Assembly: GCA_038748365.1 (NCBI GenBank)
Contig: JBCDIZ010000007.1
Location: forward strand, 62,001 to 126,000
DNA length: 64,000 nucleotides
Direction of reading: 5' to 3'
Origin: Alterisphingorhabdus sp038748365
GTDB lineage: Bacteria; Pseudomonadota; Alphaproteobacteria; Sphingomonadales; Sphingomonadaceae
The position numbers were made by a program, and so were the translations under genes. Of the stretch, positions 48,075 to 56,152 are shown piece after piece; positions within the stretch are counted from its first letter, which is position 1; each line of letters opens with the position of its first letter. The notes below the pieces were generated by a model, which searched no databases, was not told the origin of the DNA, and saw nothing but the letters and a program-made list of their open reading frames with translations.

Positions 48075-48341
48075 GGGTCAGGATGCATGAAATATGAGGA
48101 GCGAGGTTTGAGGCAATTTGACCCTGAGCGAGGAAGGAAAGCGCAGTCGATAGTGGTTCTATCGCAAGCTTTTCTGACGCGGCACAGGGTCAAATTGGTC
48201 AAATCCCGAAGGGACGCCAAAATGACTTCCATCTCGAACAAAAACACGCTTGGAAAGGCAATGAGCCTTCCCGGCGCGCATTTTCGCCCGATATGTTCGT
48301 CATTTTGACGCCTCGCCCACATATTTCATGCATCCTGACCC
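48075..48341. repeat. 267-bp inverted-repeat (MITE-like) element, copy 2
   Basis: Second copy of the 5310-5575 element, terminal arms 48075-48099 (GGGTCAGGATGCATGAAATA…) and 48317-48341, 24 of 25 paired. The inner stem 48114-48126 / 48185-48197 is CAATTTGACCCTG / CAGGGTCAAATTG. Differences from copy 1 in each stem occur on both strands. Flanks are TA on the left and TA on the right. A partial left end (GTTCAGGACCT) sits just before it at about 48063. Orientation is the same as copy 1. Confidence 0.88.
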
Positions 48342-48429
48342 TAATCTTCCGTTTACCAAATCTGTGAAAGCAATATGCACCGCCAAAGCCTATTAAGCAC
48401 CTTCTTCCAGCATCGCATAAAGGTCGCAT

Positions 48430-48699
48430 ATGCCTCTGACAAATAACCCCGCCTGCCCGCTTCCCATGAAGCTGCAGGCAGAGGCGCCAGCCTCTGTGGC
48501 AATTTCTATCAACCGTCGGGCCTGTGACGAGGCGTTAAATATGATCAACCTGCTGGATAATGCGGCGGTCGATCAGGCAGTCCATAATGCGAACAGCGCC
48601 CGCGACAAGGGCAACCATATCCATTTCTGTTACTGGCGCGATGTCGTGCGGATGATTGCCTTGGTGCAGAGCGAAGCCGTTAGTGGATCGTTGAATTAA
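48430..48699 (+). CDS. Small conserved-looking hypothetical protein
   Basis: An 89-residue soluble protein not recognised (NRRACDEALNMINLLDNAAV, then DKGNHIHFCYWRDVVRMIAL). It reads like a folded helical protein, and codon use matches the neighbours. It overlaps the 3' end of recF on the other strand by four bases. A sphingomonad-specific gene is likely. Confidence 0.6.
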   Translation: MPLTNNPACPLPMKLQAEAPASVAISINRRACDEALNMINLLDNAAVDQAVHNANSARDKGNHIHFCYWRDVVRMIALVQSEAVSGSLN

Positions 48700-49784
48700 C
48701 TTTCCCGCGATACAGCCCCATCGGCAACGCTGAAAAAGCTGCAATCACTCATAATAGCGCTAAAAAGGTCACGGTCTGTGCCGGTCATCCACACTTGCGC
48801 CGGGCGTGCTGCGAGTTGCTCATAAAGCGCTGCGCGGCGGCGGGCATCGATATGCGCGGCAATCTCGTCAAGCAGCACGATGGCGGGGATGTTGGCGCGC
48901 GTTTCGGCGACCAGATCGCTATGGGTGAGCATCAAAGCGATGAGCATCGCCTTTTGCTCGCCGGTTGAGCATTGGGCGGCAGGTGCGCCCGATTGGCGCA
49001 TACGTACCACCAGATCATCACCATGCGGCCCGTCCAAAGTGCGTCCAGCAGCGCGATCCCGGTTACGCCCGGCTTTCCAGACCTCTGTCAGCGCAGCGGT
49101 TTCTTGATCGCTTCCCGCCAACGCCAGTGAAGGTTTGGCGAAAATGCCAGTTTCCGAGGCTTCCAAAAAACCCTCAAGCTGATCAAGCATCACCCGGCGC
49201 GCCGTTATAATGGCTTCTGCATGACTGGCCATCCGCACCTCCAGCGCATCAAGCCATAAAGGATCGGCAGGTTCTTCGGAGGCTAATAGCCGGTTGCGCT
49301 CCCGCATCGCGCTTTCATATTGCTGGCAATGATGCGCGTGGCTGGGCCGCACCGCTGATACCATCCGGTCAAAATAGCGTCGTCTGGTCCCAACACTATC
49401 GAGGAAAAGTCGGTCCTGTGCCGGAGTAAGCCAGCTGATCGCCAATGCATTGAGGAAATCGCTATGGCTGCCCGACTGTCCGTTGATGCGGGCAAGACGC
49501 CGTTTGGGCTGATCCGTCTTTATTCCGGTGCCCAGTACAGTTTCGCCTGATTGCCCATCAAGACGCGCCACGAGCGCAAACCCGCCAGCCCCCCCCTGTC
49601 GCGCCATTTGTGCCGGAAGTGCAGCACGCAGCCCGCGACCGGGGGCGAATAATGACAGGGCTTCCAATATATTGGTCTTGCCCGCGCCATTCTCCCCGGT
49701 GAGCACAATCATCTTCGCCAGATCGTCGAGGCGGCTCTCTTTATGATTGCGAAAATCGGTCAGCTTCAGGCTGGAAATCGTCAT
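48696..49784 (-). CDS. recF: DNA replication and repair protein RecF
   Basis: A 362-residue SMC-like ATPase loading RecA at gaps. Walker A is VLTGENGAGKTNILEALSLF near residue 30, signature STGEQKAMLIALM near 275, Walker B IVLLDEIAAHIDARRR near 305, and SLKLTDFRNHKESRL at the start. Complete. It is not next to dnaN or gyrB here. Confidence 0.95.
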   Translation of the reverse strand: MTISSLKLTDFRNHKESRLDDLAKMIVLTGENGAGKTNILEALSLFAPGRGLRAALPAQMARQGGAGGFALVARLDGQSGETVLGTGIKTDQPKRRLARINGQSGSHSDFLNALAISWLTPAQDRLFLDSVGTRRRYFDRMVSAVRPSHAHHCQQYESAMRERNRLLASEEPADPLWLDALEVRMASHAEAIITARRVMLDQLEGFLEASETGIFAKPSLALAGSDQETAALTEVWKAGRNRDRAAGRTLDGPHGDDLVVRMRQSGAPAAQCSTGEQKAMLIALMLTHSDLVAETRANIPAIVLLDEIAAHIDARRRAALYEQLAARPAQVWMTGTDRDLFSAIMSDCSFFSVADGAVSRES

Positions 49785-49874
49785 GGTCGAACGGCTCTAG
49801 GCCAAACTGGGCAAAGCGCACAGCCCCTTTTCACAACCGATCATTCATAGTGCGTTCATGAAATACCAATGTTC

Positions 49875-49887
49875 GGGAAAATTTCCC
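49875..49887. promoter_or_regulatory. Perfect palindrome at enhancer distance from sigma-54 promoter
   Basis: GGGAAAATTTCCC is a perfect odd palindrome whose centre is about 85 bases upstream of the -24 GG at 49965. That is the usual place for a bacterial enhancer-binding protein site such as PspF's. The assignment is by distance and symmetry only. Confidence 0.45.
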
Positions 49888-49963
49888 AATACATAGGATT
49901 TTACATTTTGTTATCCTTAGCCGAATCTCACTAAATAATTGATTTATAATATTTTATAAAAAC

Positions 49964-49979
49964 TGGCACGCTAAATGCT
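49964..49979 (+). promoter_or_regulatory. Sigma-54 (-24/-12) promoter
   Basis: TGGCACGCTAAATGCT fits the RpoN consensus TGGCACG-N4-TTGCW with one mismatch. GG (49965-49966) and GC (49977-49978) have the required ten-base spacing. Transcription would start near 49990, about 48 bases before the first small gene. Psp genes are classically sigma-54 dependent, which supports it. Confidence 0.7.
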
Positions 49980-50037
49980 TAGTAATGGGCAACCGGGAAA
50001 TGGTTCTCGGAAAAACGACCAAACAAAGGAATTATGT

Positions 50038-50124
50038 ATGACCATCGATTTTTCACAAGCCGCTTTCGTTTCCATCATCACCGGCGTTGTTGCCCTGTTT
50101 GCTTCATTCGCCACCGTTATCTGA
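50038..50124 (+). CDS. 28-residue membrane peptide 1 of the pspC cluster
   Basis: A very short gene, MTIDFSQAAFVSIITGVVAL… ending FATVI. Exactly 28 residues, one hydrophobic helix covering nearly the whole chain. AAGGA lies seven bases before the ATG. It is 16/28 identical to peptide 2, and several differences between them are synonymous (CAA/CAG, TCA/TCG), as expected for real coding sequence. Another ATG four bases upstream in a different frame gives an unrelated Cys/His string and is not the gene. Function unknown; a membrane-stress role is inferred from the pspC context. Confidence 0.8.
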   Translation: MTIDFSQAAFVSIITGVVALFASFATVI

Positions 50125-50156
50125 TCACAACCAACTTAATCTGAAAGGACATCACA

Positions 50157-50243
50157 ATGAGTACCATCGTTTCACAGGCCGCTTTCGTTTCCGTAACCGC
50201 CAGCATCGTTGCCGTATTTGCTTCGTTCGTAGCTGTTATCTGA
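50157..50243 (+). CDS. 28-residue membrane peptide 2 of the pspC cluster
   Basis: Sequence MSTIVSQAAFVSVTASIVAV… ending FVAVI; 28 residues, one membrane helix. AAGGAC lies seven bases upstream. The SQAAFVS core and FASF near the end are shared with peptide 1. It begins 32 bases after peptide 1 ends, so both lie on one transcript. Confidence 0.8.
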   Translation: MSTIVSQAAFVSVTASIVAVFASFVAVI

Positions 50244-50294
50244 AGCCGCTTTTCAACCGACCATTTCAACACAAATAGTAAAGGAGATAGCATC

Positions 50295-50381
50295 ATGACA
50301 AATGACATAAGCAATGTCGCTTTCACAACGCTGGTCAGCTTTGTCGTATTCACAACGGCACTGTTCGCAGCAACCATCTAA
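50295..50381 (+). CDS. 28-residue membrane peptide 3 of the pspC cluster
   Basis: Sequence MTNDISNVAFTTLVSFVVFT… ending FAATI; again exactly 28 residues with a single hydrophobic helix. AAGGAG lies eight bases upstream. It is more diverged: 12/28 positions match peptide 1 without gaps, including the MT.D.S..AF start and the final Ile. It ends 38 bases before pspC. Confidence 0.78.
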   Translation: MTNDISNVAFTTLVSFVVFTTALFAATI

Positions 50382-50419
50382 TCCGAAAACATCATTATAA
50401 TTTGCAAGGAAAGAGAAAC

Positions 50420-50602
50420 ATGAAGAACAATAAATTCCGCCTCGACAAGCAGAACGCCAAATTGATGGGTGTATGCGGCGGTATTGCCAACTGGGCAGAG
50501 ATTGATGCCAGCATCGTGCGCATTCTCTGGGTATTGGCTACGCTCTTCGGTGTCGGTTCACCGATACTGATTTACCTCATCATCGGACTTGTGGCAGACT
50601 AA
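50420..50602 (+). CDS. pspC: PspC-domain membrane protein
   Basis: A 60-residue protein consisting only of a PspC domain: KFRLDKQNAKLMGVCGGIAN, then WAEIDASIVRILWVLATLFG and a C-terminal membrane segment (SPILIYLIIGLVA). PspC proteins sense or transmit inner-membrane stress in the phage-shock response. Enteric PspC is about twice as long. The ATG at 50420 is chosen for domain fit; an ATG at 50402 adds six residues. Last of four small genes behind the sigma-54 promoter. Confidence 0.9.
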   Translation: MKNNKFRLDKQNAKLMGVCGGIANWAEIDASIVRILWVLATLFGVGSPILIYLIIGLVAD

Positions 50603-50667
50603 GGCTCCGATCACAGACCAGATTAAGCATGCGTCTGATGATCGGTGCCAGCACAAAGGCCCGACAT

Positions 50668-51501
50668 ATGACGCGCAGAATATCCCCTAACCCCGTTCAT
50701 ATTCTATCCGCACTATTGGCACTCTTCCTGTTTACGGCATGTCAGGCCAATAACACCGCGCAGAGCAGCGACACGCAAGCTACCGGCATCCCCGCCGATC
50801 AACGCAACGGCAAAACCGAAGTGATCGTAATGGGCCTGATCCATGGCGGTCATCGCACCTCAAAAGACTATCCGCTAAGCCGTATCGACGCTGCCGTTCG
50901 GGTCATAGACCCCGACATCATACTCACTGAAATTCCGCCAGACCGCATTGATGCCGCACTGACATCCTATAGCGAAACCGGCGCAGTCACCGAGCAGCGT
51001 ACCCGCGCTTTCCCCGAATATACCGATGCAATTATCCCGCTACAGGCAGAACTGGGCTATGCCATCAAGGGCACAGCAGGCTGGACACCGCAAATCGCCG
51101 CGACACGGCGCCGGATATTACAAAGCATAGAAAATGACCCAGCGCGCGCCGACGAGTGGCGCCAATGGCAGCAAGCGCAAGCAACGTTCCGCGAGACGCT
51201 GGACGGCCGCGGCAGTGATCCGCTGTTTATCCATACCGCCGAATATGACGCAGCGGTCGAGACCCGTTACCGGCCTTACATCGAATATTTTGGCAGTGAT
51301 CTTGGCGATACCGGCTGGGAAGCGATAAACGCAGCGCATTGGCGCAATATCGCTGCTGAACTCGACGCAATATCAGGCCAGAGCAAAAGAGTGCTGATCA
51401 CCTATGGCGGCTTTCACAAATATCAGATCTTGCGCCGACTGGCGGAGCGCGATGACGTCATTATCACCAATGCCAGACCATTTTTTGATACCGGTGGCTG
51501 A
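50668..51501 (+). CDS. Putative lipoprotein of the TraB/DUF5694 type
   Basis: A 277-residue lipoprotein. The lipobox is in ALLALFLFTAC with the Cys near residue 25. The core has EVIVMGLIHGGHRTSKDYPL, IILTEIPPDRIDAAL and KRVLITYGGFHKYQIL, resembling the TraB/PrgY-EreA-like superfamily (GxxH … E … GxxH), seen in DUF5694 proteins. Likely periplasmic-facing; activity unknown. It begins 65 bases after pspC and could share its transcript. Confidence 0.7.
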   Translation: MTRRISPNPVHILSALLALFLFTACQANNTAQSSDTQATGIPADQRNGKTEVIVMGLIHGGHRTSKDYPLSRIDAAVRVIDPDIILTEIPPDRIDAALTSYSETGAVTEQRTRAFPEYTDAIIPLQAELGYAIKGTAGWTPQIAATRRRILQSIENDPARADEWRQWQQAQATFRETLDGRGSDPLFIHTAEYDAAVETRYRPYIEYFGSDLGDTGWEAINAAHWRNIAAELDAISGQSKRVLITYGGFHKYQILRRLAERDDVIITNARPFFDTGG

Positions 51502-51506
51502 CACCT

Positions 51507-51869
51507 CTAAAACTCTTTGGACGTCATCAGATAGGACGCACGCGCAATCAGGAAGACGCAGATCGGTATAATCGACGTAACCCAGAGATCATGCCAATTA
51601 TAGGACCAGCGGATCGCGCTCCAGCTATAGTCCCAATGCACCCGCAGCGACCACACATCGAGTATTTCACCCGCCAGTGCCGCTACAAAGACCAGCAATA
51701 CAGGCAATCGACGATGCGGCCCTTTGCGCAACACCAACATAGCAATCGCAAAGACACAAAGGCCAACGCATATATGAAGCGAATCCTGACTGAGGCCAGT
51801 CTCCGCCTCCATCCACCTCTTCCAAGCGTGAAACAGATCTGGCTGTCCTGCCATAAGGGTTGAAAACAT
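51507..51869 (-). CDS. Small membrane protein (VanZ-like)
   Basis: A 120-residue protein with about three membrane helices (LHICVGLCVFAIAMLVL; LPVLLVFVAALAGEILDVW; LWVTSIIPICVFLIAR). Acidic residues within helix 2 recall VanZ-type small membrane proteins, but the match is weak. It lies just upstream of nothing on its strand and 28 bases after the yhhQ start side. Confidence 0.6.
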   Translation of the reverse strand: MFSTLMAGQPDLFHAWKRWMEAETGLSQDSLHICVGLCVFAIAMLVLRKGPHRRLPVLLVFVAALAGEILDVWSLRVHWDYSWSAIRWSYNWHDLWVTSIIPICVFLIARASYLMTSKEF

Positions 51870-51896
51870 GGCTAATTCAGGCCCTTTGCGAAAGCC

Positions 51897-52757
51897 CTAA
51901 ACGTCAGTGCTAAAGGGGGTAAAATCGGTTTCTGCATCGTACACATCAACACCCTCAGCCTGCTTCAAACGGGCAACGACCCAATAGGTAACGGGCGTCA
52001 ATACCGCCTCCCAAAGCACTTTCAAGCCCCAGTTGGTCACCATAACGGTAAGCACTGCGTCCGTCGTCCAGATACCCCAAAAGGCGACCGGATAGAAAAT
52101 CAGGCTGTCAACGCCCTGCCCAACCACGGTCGAACCAATGGTGCGGGTCCATAGTGCTTTGCCCTGTGTCCACACTTTCATCCGTGCCATGACATAGCTG
52201 TTGACGAACTCGCCGGCCCAGAATGCGGTGATCGAAGCCAGCACAATGCGCCATGTGCTGCCGAAGACGGACTCATATGTCTGCTGACAAATGGCACCGG
52301 TCGGCCCGCCCGCCGAATCGGTCAGCGCCAGGCTACCGGGATCGCCATCAAAACCGCTGGCCAGGCATGACCAGCCATCAAAGGCAGGCAAACCGACCAC
52401 GACCCAGCTCATAAAGGCTAGGAACAGCATCGCCGCAAAACCGGTCCAGATCACCCGCCGCGCCCGGGCAAAGCCGTAAATCTCAGTCAGGACGTCGCCA
52501 ATCACATAGCCCAGAGGGAAGAACAATATCCCCGCGCCGTAGATAAACACGCCATCAGGGGCAGGCCACCAACCATCCGGCCAAAAGGTGACATCGACAT
52601 AAGTCAGCTTGGCAGCGCCGATGATGTTCGACAGCAACAATATGGCGACAAAGGCCGCCATGACAAAATCATAATAGCGGAACTGATGGCTGGCGAGCGC
52701 TGCACCGTCGATACGCTCTTGCTGCGCCGACTGCTGCCCAGAAACATTCTGATTCAT
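51897..52757 (-). CDS. yhhQ: Queuosine precursor transporter YhhQ family
   Basis: A 286-residue inner-membrane protein with about six helices, matching the YhhQ/ECF-like VUT family: LLLSNIIGAAKLTYVDVTFW; FFPLGYVIGDVLTEIYGFAR; EFVNSYVMARMKVWTQGKAL; GQGVDSLIFYP. YhhQ imports preQ0/preQ1 for queuosine. It has an extra loop of about 35 residues containing two cysteines between helices 3 and 4. It precedes tRNA-Arg, a different transcript direction. Confidence 0.9.
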   Translation of the reverse strand: MNQNVSGQQSAQQERIDGAALASHQFRYYDFVMAAFVAILLLSNIIGAAKLTYVDVTFWPDGWWPAPDGVFIYGAGILFFPLGYVIGDVLTEIYGFARARRVIWTGFAAMLFLAFMSWVVVGLPAFDGWSCLASGFDGDPGSLALTDSAGGPTGAICQQTYESVFGSTWRIVLASITAFWAGEFVNSYVMARMKVWTQGKALWTRTIGSTVVGQGVDSLIFYPVAFWGIWTTDAVLTVMVTNWGLKVLWEAVLTPVTYWVVARLKQAEGVDVYDAETDFTPFSTDV

Positions 52758-52827
52758 AAATGCGCCATATCCTAGTTTGCCTATGGCGCAAACATGGCTA
52801 TGAAGCGGCGCGATGCAATGGCATCAC

Positions 52828-52904
52828 GCGCCCGTAGCTCATCTGGATAGAGCGCGAGACTTCTAATCTTGAGGCAGCAGGTTCGAGTCCTGCCGGGCGC
52901 GCCA
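52828..52904 (+). tRNA. tRNA-Arg(TCT)
   Basis: Acceptor GCGCCCG with CGGGCGC, anticodon loop CTTCTAA (anticodon TCT), T-loop TTCGAGT, discriminator G and encoded CCA. 77 bases, intact. Confidence 0.96.
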
Positions 52905-53034
52905 TTCTTTTTGACCCTCAAACGCCGGGCGGGTCCATCCGGACCCTTGGCTTTGCGACAATAAGCCGCGACGCGCAGTCGCGCTTGCGAACCCTTCAGG
53001 TTCGATCTTTCGCCAGTACAGGGGCTAGCTACTT

Positions 53035-53829
53035 TTAGAATATCGCATTATGTTGCCCGCCATCGATCACGATGTTCTGGCCGACGATAAACCGCGCCAG
53101 CTCGCTGCACAGAAAGGCTGCCATCGGCGCCAGATCATCTGCCTGACCCGGAAAACCGGTCGGAATCCGGTTATTCGCCAAGAAATGCTCGCGAATGGTT
53201 TCGGGGTCAGGTTCCAGCCCGAAAGCCTGCGCATATTGCCCCATAATCTCGCTGGCGCCCTCGGTCTGAAACATGCCAGGAAGCAAATTGTTTAGCACAA
53301 CGCCATGCTGTGCAATTTCGCGCGACACGCTGGCGGTATAGTTCAGGAGCGCCGAACGTGCTGGCCCGGATAATAGCCGCCAGATCATTGGGTTCTTGGC
53401 CGAGAAGGTCGCAATATTGACGATACGACCCCAGCCTTTGTCCTTCATCACTGGGATGTAATGGCGCATAATCTCTATCGGGCCGATCAACGCCGTCTCA
53501 ATGGACTCACGCCACATCTCGGGAGTGACTTGAAGGAAATCGCCATTGGGTGCCGGGGGCTTGATGGTAATCGCCAATATGTCGGGATCAGGACATGCAG
53601 AAAACAGAGCGGCGCGCCCTTCTTCGGTCGAGGAATCGGCAACAACCGGCTCCACCTTGGTGCCATATTTTTCGGAGATTTCCTGCGCTGCCTTGACCAG
53701 TCGCTCTTCACGGCGCGCGGTGATCACTAACTCGGCTCCAGCCTCGGCCAATCGCTCTGCCGTCGCCCGCCCCATGCCAGCGCTGCCGCCAGCCATAATC
53801 GCTCTTTTTCCCTGAATCTGCAGGTCCAT
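53035..53829 (-). CDS. Atypical short-chain dehydrogenase/reductase family protein
   Basis: A 264-residue Rossmann-fold SDR. The cofactor motif is IMAGGSAGMGRAT. The catalytic Ser is in VNIATFSAKNP, but the YxxxK pair is absent: the aligned segment reads LSGPARSALLNYTAS, placing Ser and Arg where Tyr and Lys normally sit. Similar YxxxK-less SDRs exist and may be non-redox or use other residues. It lies 52 bases downstream of the GMC oxidoreductase on the same strand. Confidence 0.87.
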   Translation of the reverse strand: MDLQIQGKRAIMAGGSAGMGRATAERLAEAGAELVITARREERLVKAAQEISEKYGTKVEPVVADSSTEEGRAALFSACPDPDILAITIKPPAPNGDFLQVTPEMWRESIETALIGPIEIMRHYIPVMKDKGWGRIVNIATFSAKNPMIWRLLSGPARSALLNYTASVSREIAQHGVVLNNLLPGMFQTEGASEIMGQYAQAFGLEPDPETIREHFLANNRIPTGFPGQADDLAPMAAFLCSELARFIVGQNIVIDGGQHNAIF

Positions 53830-53881
53830 TTCGCTCTCCTATCGTTATGCCGTTTTAGGCGGCTTTGCTTTTTTGGGTTGT

Positions 53882-55360
53882 TCAGCGTGTCGCTTTCATC
53901 TTTTCTGCCACTCTCTCGGCAATCATGACGCAGCCCAGATATGTATTGCCGGATGGTATGGTGGGCATCACCGATGCATCGACAACACGCAGGCTCTCTA
54001 TGCCTGCGACACGGCAGTCTGCGTCGAGCACTGTCCCCATCGGACAGCTGCCAGTCATATGGCCATAGCTGATCAACCCGCGCTCAATCGCAACATTTAC
54101 TGCATCTTCTTTGGTCAGATCATAGGGAATATGCGGGGTACAGCCGGACTCCTGAAATGCTTTGGAGCTCTCCCAAGCAGCCAACTGTTTAAAGGCATGC
54201 CGCAACCGGTCTATGCCATCATTGGGTAAGGGTGGCGCGGTCACGACCGGGTCCATTGCTTTGGTTTCGCCAAGCCGCACCTTGCCCTGACCCGATGATC
54301 GCAACAGGAAGACGCCCATGTTGAAGTCGGTCGGGCCCTCTGTCATCTGCGGTGCAATCGGGAACAGGTGGTAATCGACATCCTTGCCATTCGAGGCGCC
54401 GATATAGAGCGATTGTGCCGGGCCCGCAGTGCCTCCGCGCGGGCCTTCATGCCGATAGGGTACACCCGGCCCCAGATGATCGTCGAGCGTTTCACCAACC
54501 GGCAAGTCGGCTTTCATCGCGATACCATGTTCGGCGAGATGGTCCGCCGGACCAACACCCGAGCGCATCAACAGCGCCGGAGACCACAACGCACCGACGG
54601 AAACGATAATCTCGTCCGCCGGAATTCCCTCACCATTCTCCAGCACGACACCCGTTGCCCGCTTGCCGTCGATATGCACCGAGGCAACCGCACTGTTTGT
54701 GCGAATATCGAGATTTTCGCGAGCCCGCACTTGCGGAGTGAGATAGGCAAGGCTGGTGGTCAGACGGTTACCCTCCCGATCCACCGTAACCGGAAAGATA
54801 CCGATACCCGGCAATTGGCTTGGGTTATTGATATCAGCTACCTCATCACAGCCTGCCTCAACCATGCCATCATAAAAAGCGAGTTGGGCATGGCTCATTT
54901 CATCACGCCGCCAGCGGTGTACGGTCAGTGGCCCGTCGCCGCCATGCAGTGGCGTCGCGCCGAAATCCATGTCGGTTTCCGCTGCCTTGAATGTCTCAAC
55001 GACATTCTCCCAGGCCCAGCCCTCCAGTCCGGATGTTGCCCATCCATCATAATCCTCAGGCAATCCGCGCAAGGTGGCCAAGCCATTGACCGCCGATGTG
55101 CCGCCCAACATACGGCCTTGCAAAATCGGGATCGCCGCCTTTTCCGTGTGCATCAGCGTGCGCGCTATCGGGCACACACCAAACCAGGCATCCGGCGCGC
55201 GCGCCGGATCGTAAACCGAGGAATCATATGCGCTTTCGTCCGGTCCTGCTTCCAACACGGTAACCTGTATCTCAGGGCTCTCACTCAGCCGTGCAGCCAA
55301 AACCGAACCCGCAGTGCCACCGCCGACAATGACTATGTGCCGCATCCCCGCTCTCAACAT
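53882..55360 (-). CDS. GMC-family FAD oxidoreductase
   Basis: A 492-residue flavoenzyme oxidising alcohols. FAD motif MRHIVIVGGGTAGSVLAARL at the start, GGTSAVNGLATLRG in the middle, and the C-terminal active-site region YGHMTGSCPMG (His) … VMPTIPSGNTYLGCVMIAER (Asn). The start ATG at 55360 has GGGAG six bases upstream; a GTG at 55378 is less likely. Substrate unknown. With the SDR it forms an operon controlled probably by the divergent TetR. Confidence 0.92.
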   Translation of the reverse strand: MLRAGMRHIVIVGGGTAGSVLAARLSESPEIQVTVLEAGPDESAYDSSVYDPARAPDAWFGVCPIARTLMHTEKAAIPILQGRMLGGTSAVNGLATLRGLPEDYDGWATSGLEGWAWENVVETFKAAETDMDFGATPLHGGDGPLTVHRWRRDEMSHAQLAFYDGMVEAGCDEVADINNPSQLPGIGIFPVTVDREGNRLTTSLAYLTPQVRARENLDIRTNSAVASVHIDGKRATGVVLENGEGIPADEIIVSVGALWSPALLMRSGVGPADHLAEHGIAMKADLPVGETLDDHLGPGVPYRHEGPRGGTAGPAQSLYIGASNGKDVDYHLFPIAPQMTEGPTDFNMGVFLLRSSGQGKVRLGETKAMDPVVTAPPLPNDGIDRLRHAFKQLAAWESSKAFQESGCTPHIPYDLTKEDAVNVAIERGLISYGHMTGSCPMGTVLDADCRVAGIESLRVVDASVMPTIPSGNTYLGCVMIAERVAEKMKATR

Positions 55361-55383
55361 CTGAAACTCCCGAATCACTTGAT

Positions 55384-55420
55384 TAGGTAGACATACCTAG
55401 AATTAGGTATTATCACCTAA
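55384..55420. promoter_or_regulatory. Twin TetR operator dyads
   Basis: TAGGTA-N4-TACCTA (55384-55399) and TTAGGT-N6-ACCTAA (55403-55420) lie between the divergent GMC and TetR genes. Their centres are 20 bases apart, two helical turns, as for two dimers bound on one face. Symmetry is direct; binding by the adjacent TetR is inferred. Confidence 0.7.
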
Positions 55421-55447
55421 GTTGCAACACAAATTTTGGGGCAGATA

Positions 55448-56113
55448 TTGGCAAAAGTAGGACAACAGGTAACAGAGAAGCGGCGTTCTGCGACGGCTAG
55501 CCGCATATTGGAGGCCGCTCGCAAGGCGTTTAACGCAAAGGGTTATGCGGCTACATCGGTCACCGATATTGCGGCTTCGCTGAATATGTCGCAGGGCAAC
55601 CTCACCTATCATTTTCCCACTAAACGCGATTTGGCGATGGCACTGGAAAATGATGCGCTTCAGCTTATGAAGACACGCCGAGCAGGCTTGAGCCCCGGTC
55701 CTTTGGCCGATGACTATATCGCACATCTGCTCTTCGGTATGGAACTGACCTGGCGCTATCGCTTTCTCATGCGCGATCGCATGCATTATGCCGGAGAACC
55801 GATTGGGCGTCGGCCCGATTCTGAACTGATGGCGGACTATGACGAGCTGTCCATTCTGCTCAAGCGCATAAGTGATGAAGGTATGTTTGCGAATGACAAT
55901 GACGAGAATATTGCGGAACTCACAAGATCACTCTGGATCATAAGCCGCTACTGGATAGATCATCTTCGCGAGCTGGAAGGCGTTGAGCAGGTTAGCTGGG
56001 CGGATCAGCAGCGGGGTATTGCACATCATCTCGCCATATTACTGCCGCTCCTGAAAGCGCCTGCGAGGAAGGCATTTCAAGCAGCTTTAAAGAACGCTCT
56101 TGTGAGGGCTTGA
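55448..56113 (+). CDS. TetR/AcrR-family transcriptional regulator
   Basis: A 221-residue repressor. The N-terminal HTH is RILEAARKAFNAKGYAATSV-TDIAASLNMSQGNLTYHFPTKRDL. The C-terminal ligand domain is longer than in small TetRs and helical. No ATG is available; the TTG at 55448 has GGGG six bases upstream and is preferred over the TTG at 55436. It is divergent from the GMC/SDR pair and probably represses it through the dyads at 55384-55420. Confidence 0.85.
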   Translation: MAKVGQQVTEKRRSATASRILEAARKAFNAKGYAATSVTDIAASLNMSQGNLTYHFPTKRDLAMALENDALQLMKTRRAGLSPGPLADDYIAHLLFGMELTWRYRFLMRDRMHYAGEPIGRRPDSELMADYDELSILLKRISDEGMFANDNDENIAELTRSLWIISRYWIDHLRELEGVEQVSWADQQRGIAHHLAILLPLLKAPARKAFQAALKNALVRA

Positions 56114-56152
56114 TCTAAGATGATGCGCAAGAAGCGCAGAATATACAGCGCG

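Noticed and set aside
50034..50144. A 36-residue Cys/His-rich frame overlapping small peptide 1
   Set aside because: It begins four bases before the real ATG with worse ribosome-site spacing, and its composition is the frame-shifted image of the conserved peptide.
50117..50377. A minus-strand frame of 86 residues across the three small genes
   Set aside because: It is antisense to the three conserved, separately started ORFs, and its hydrophobic look comes from their complementary codons.
52905..53034. Possible small RNA or terminator after tRNA-Arg
   Set aside because: Short dyads (GGGTCCATCCGGACCC, GAACCCTTCAGGTTCG) are present but without a T run; not enough to call a feature.
54368..55390. 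A 340-residue plus-strand frame
   Set aside because: It is the antisense image of the GMC oxidoreductase gene.
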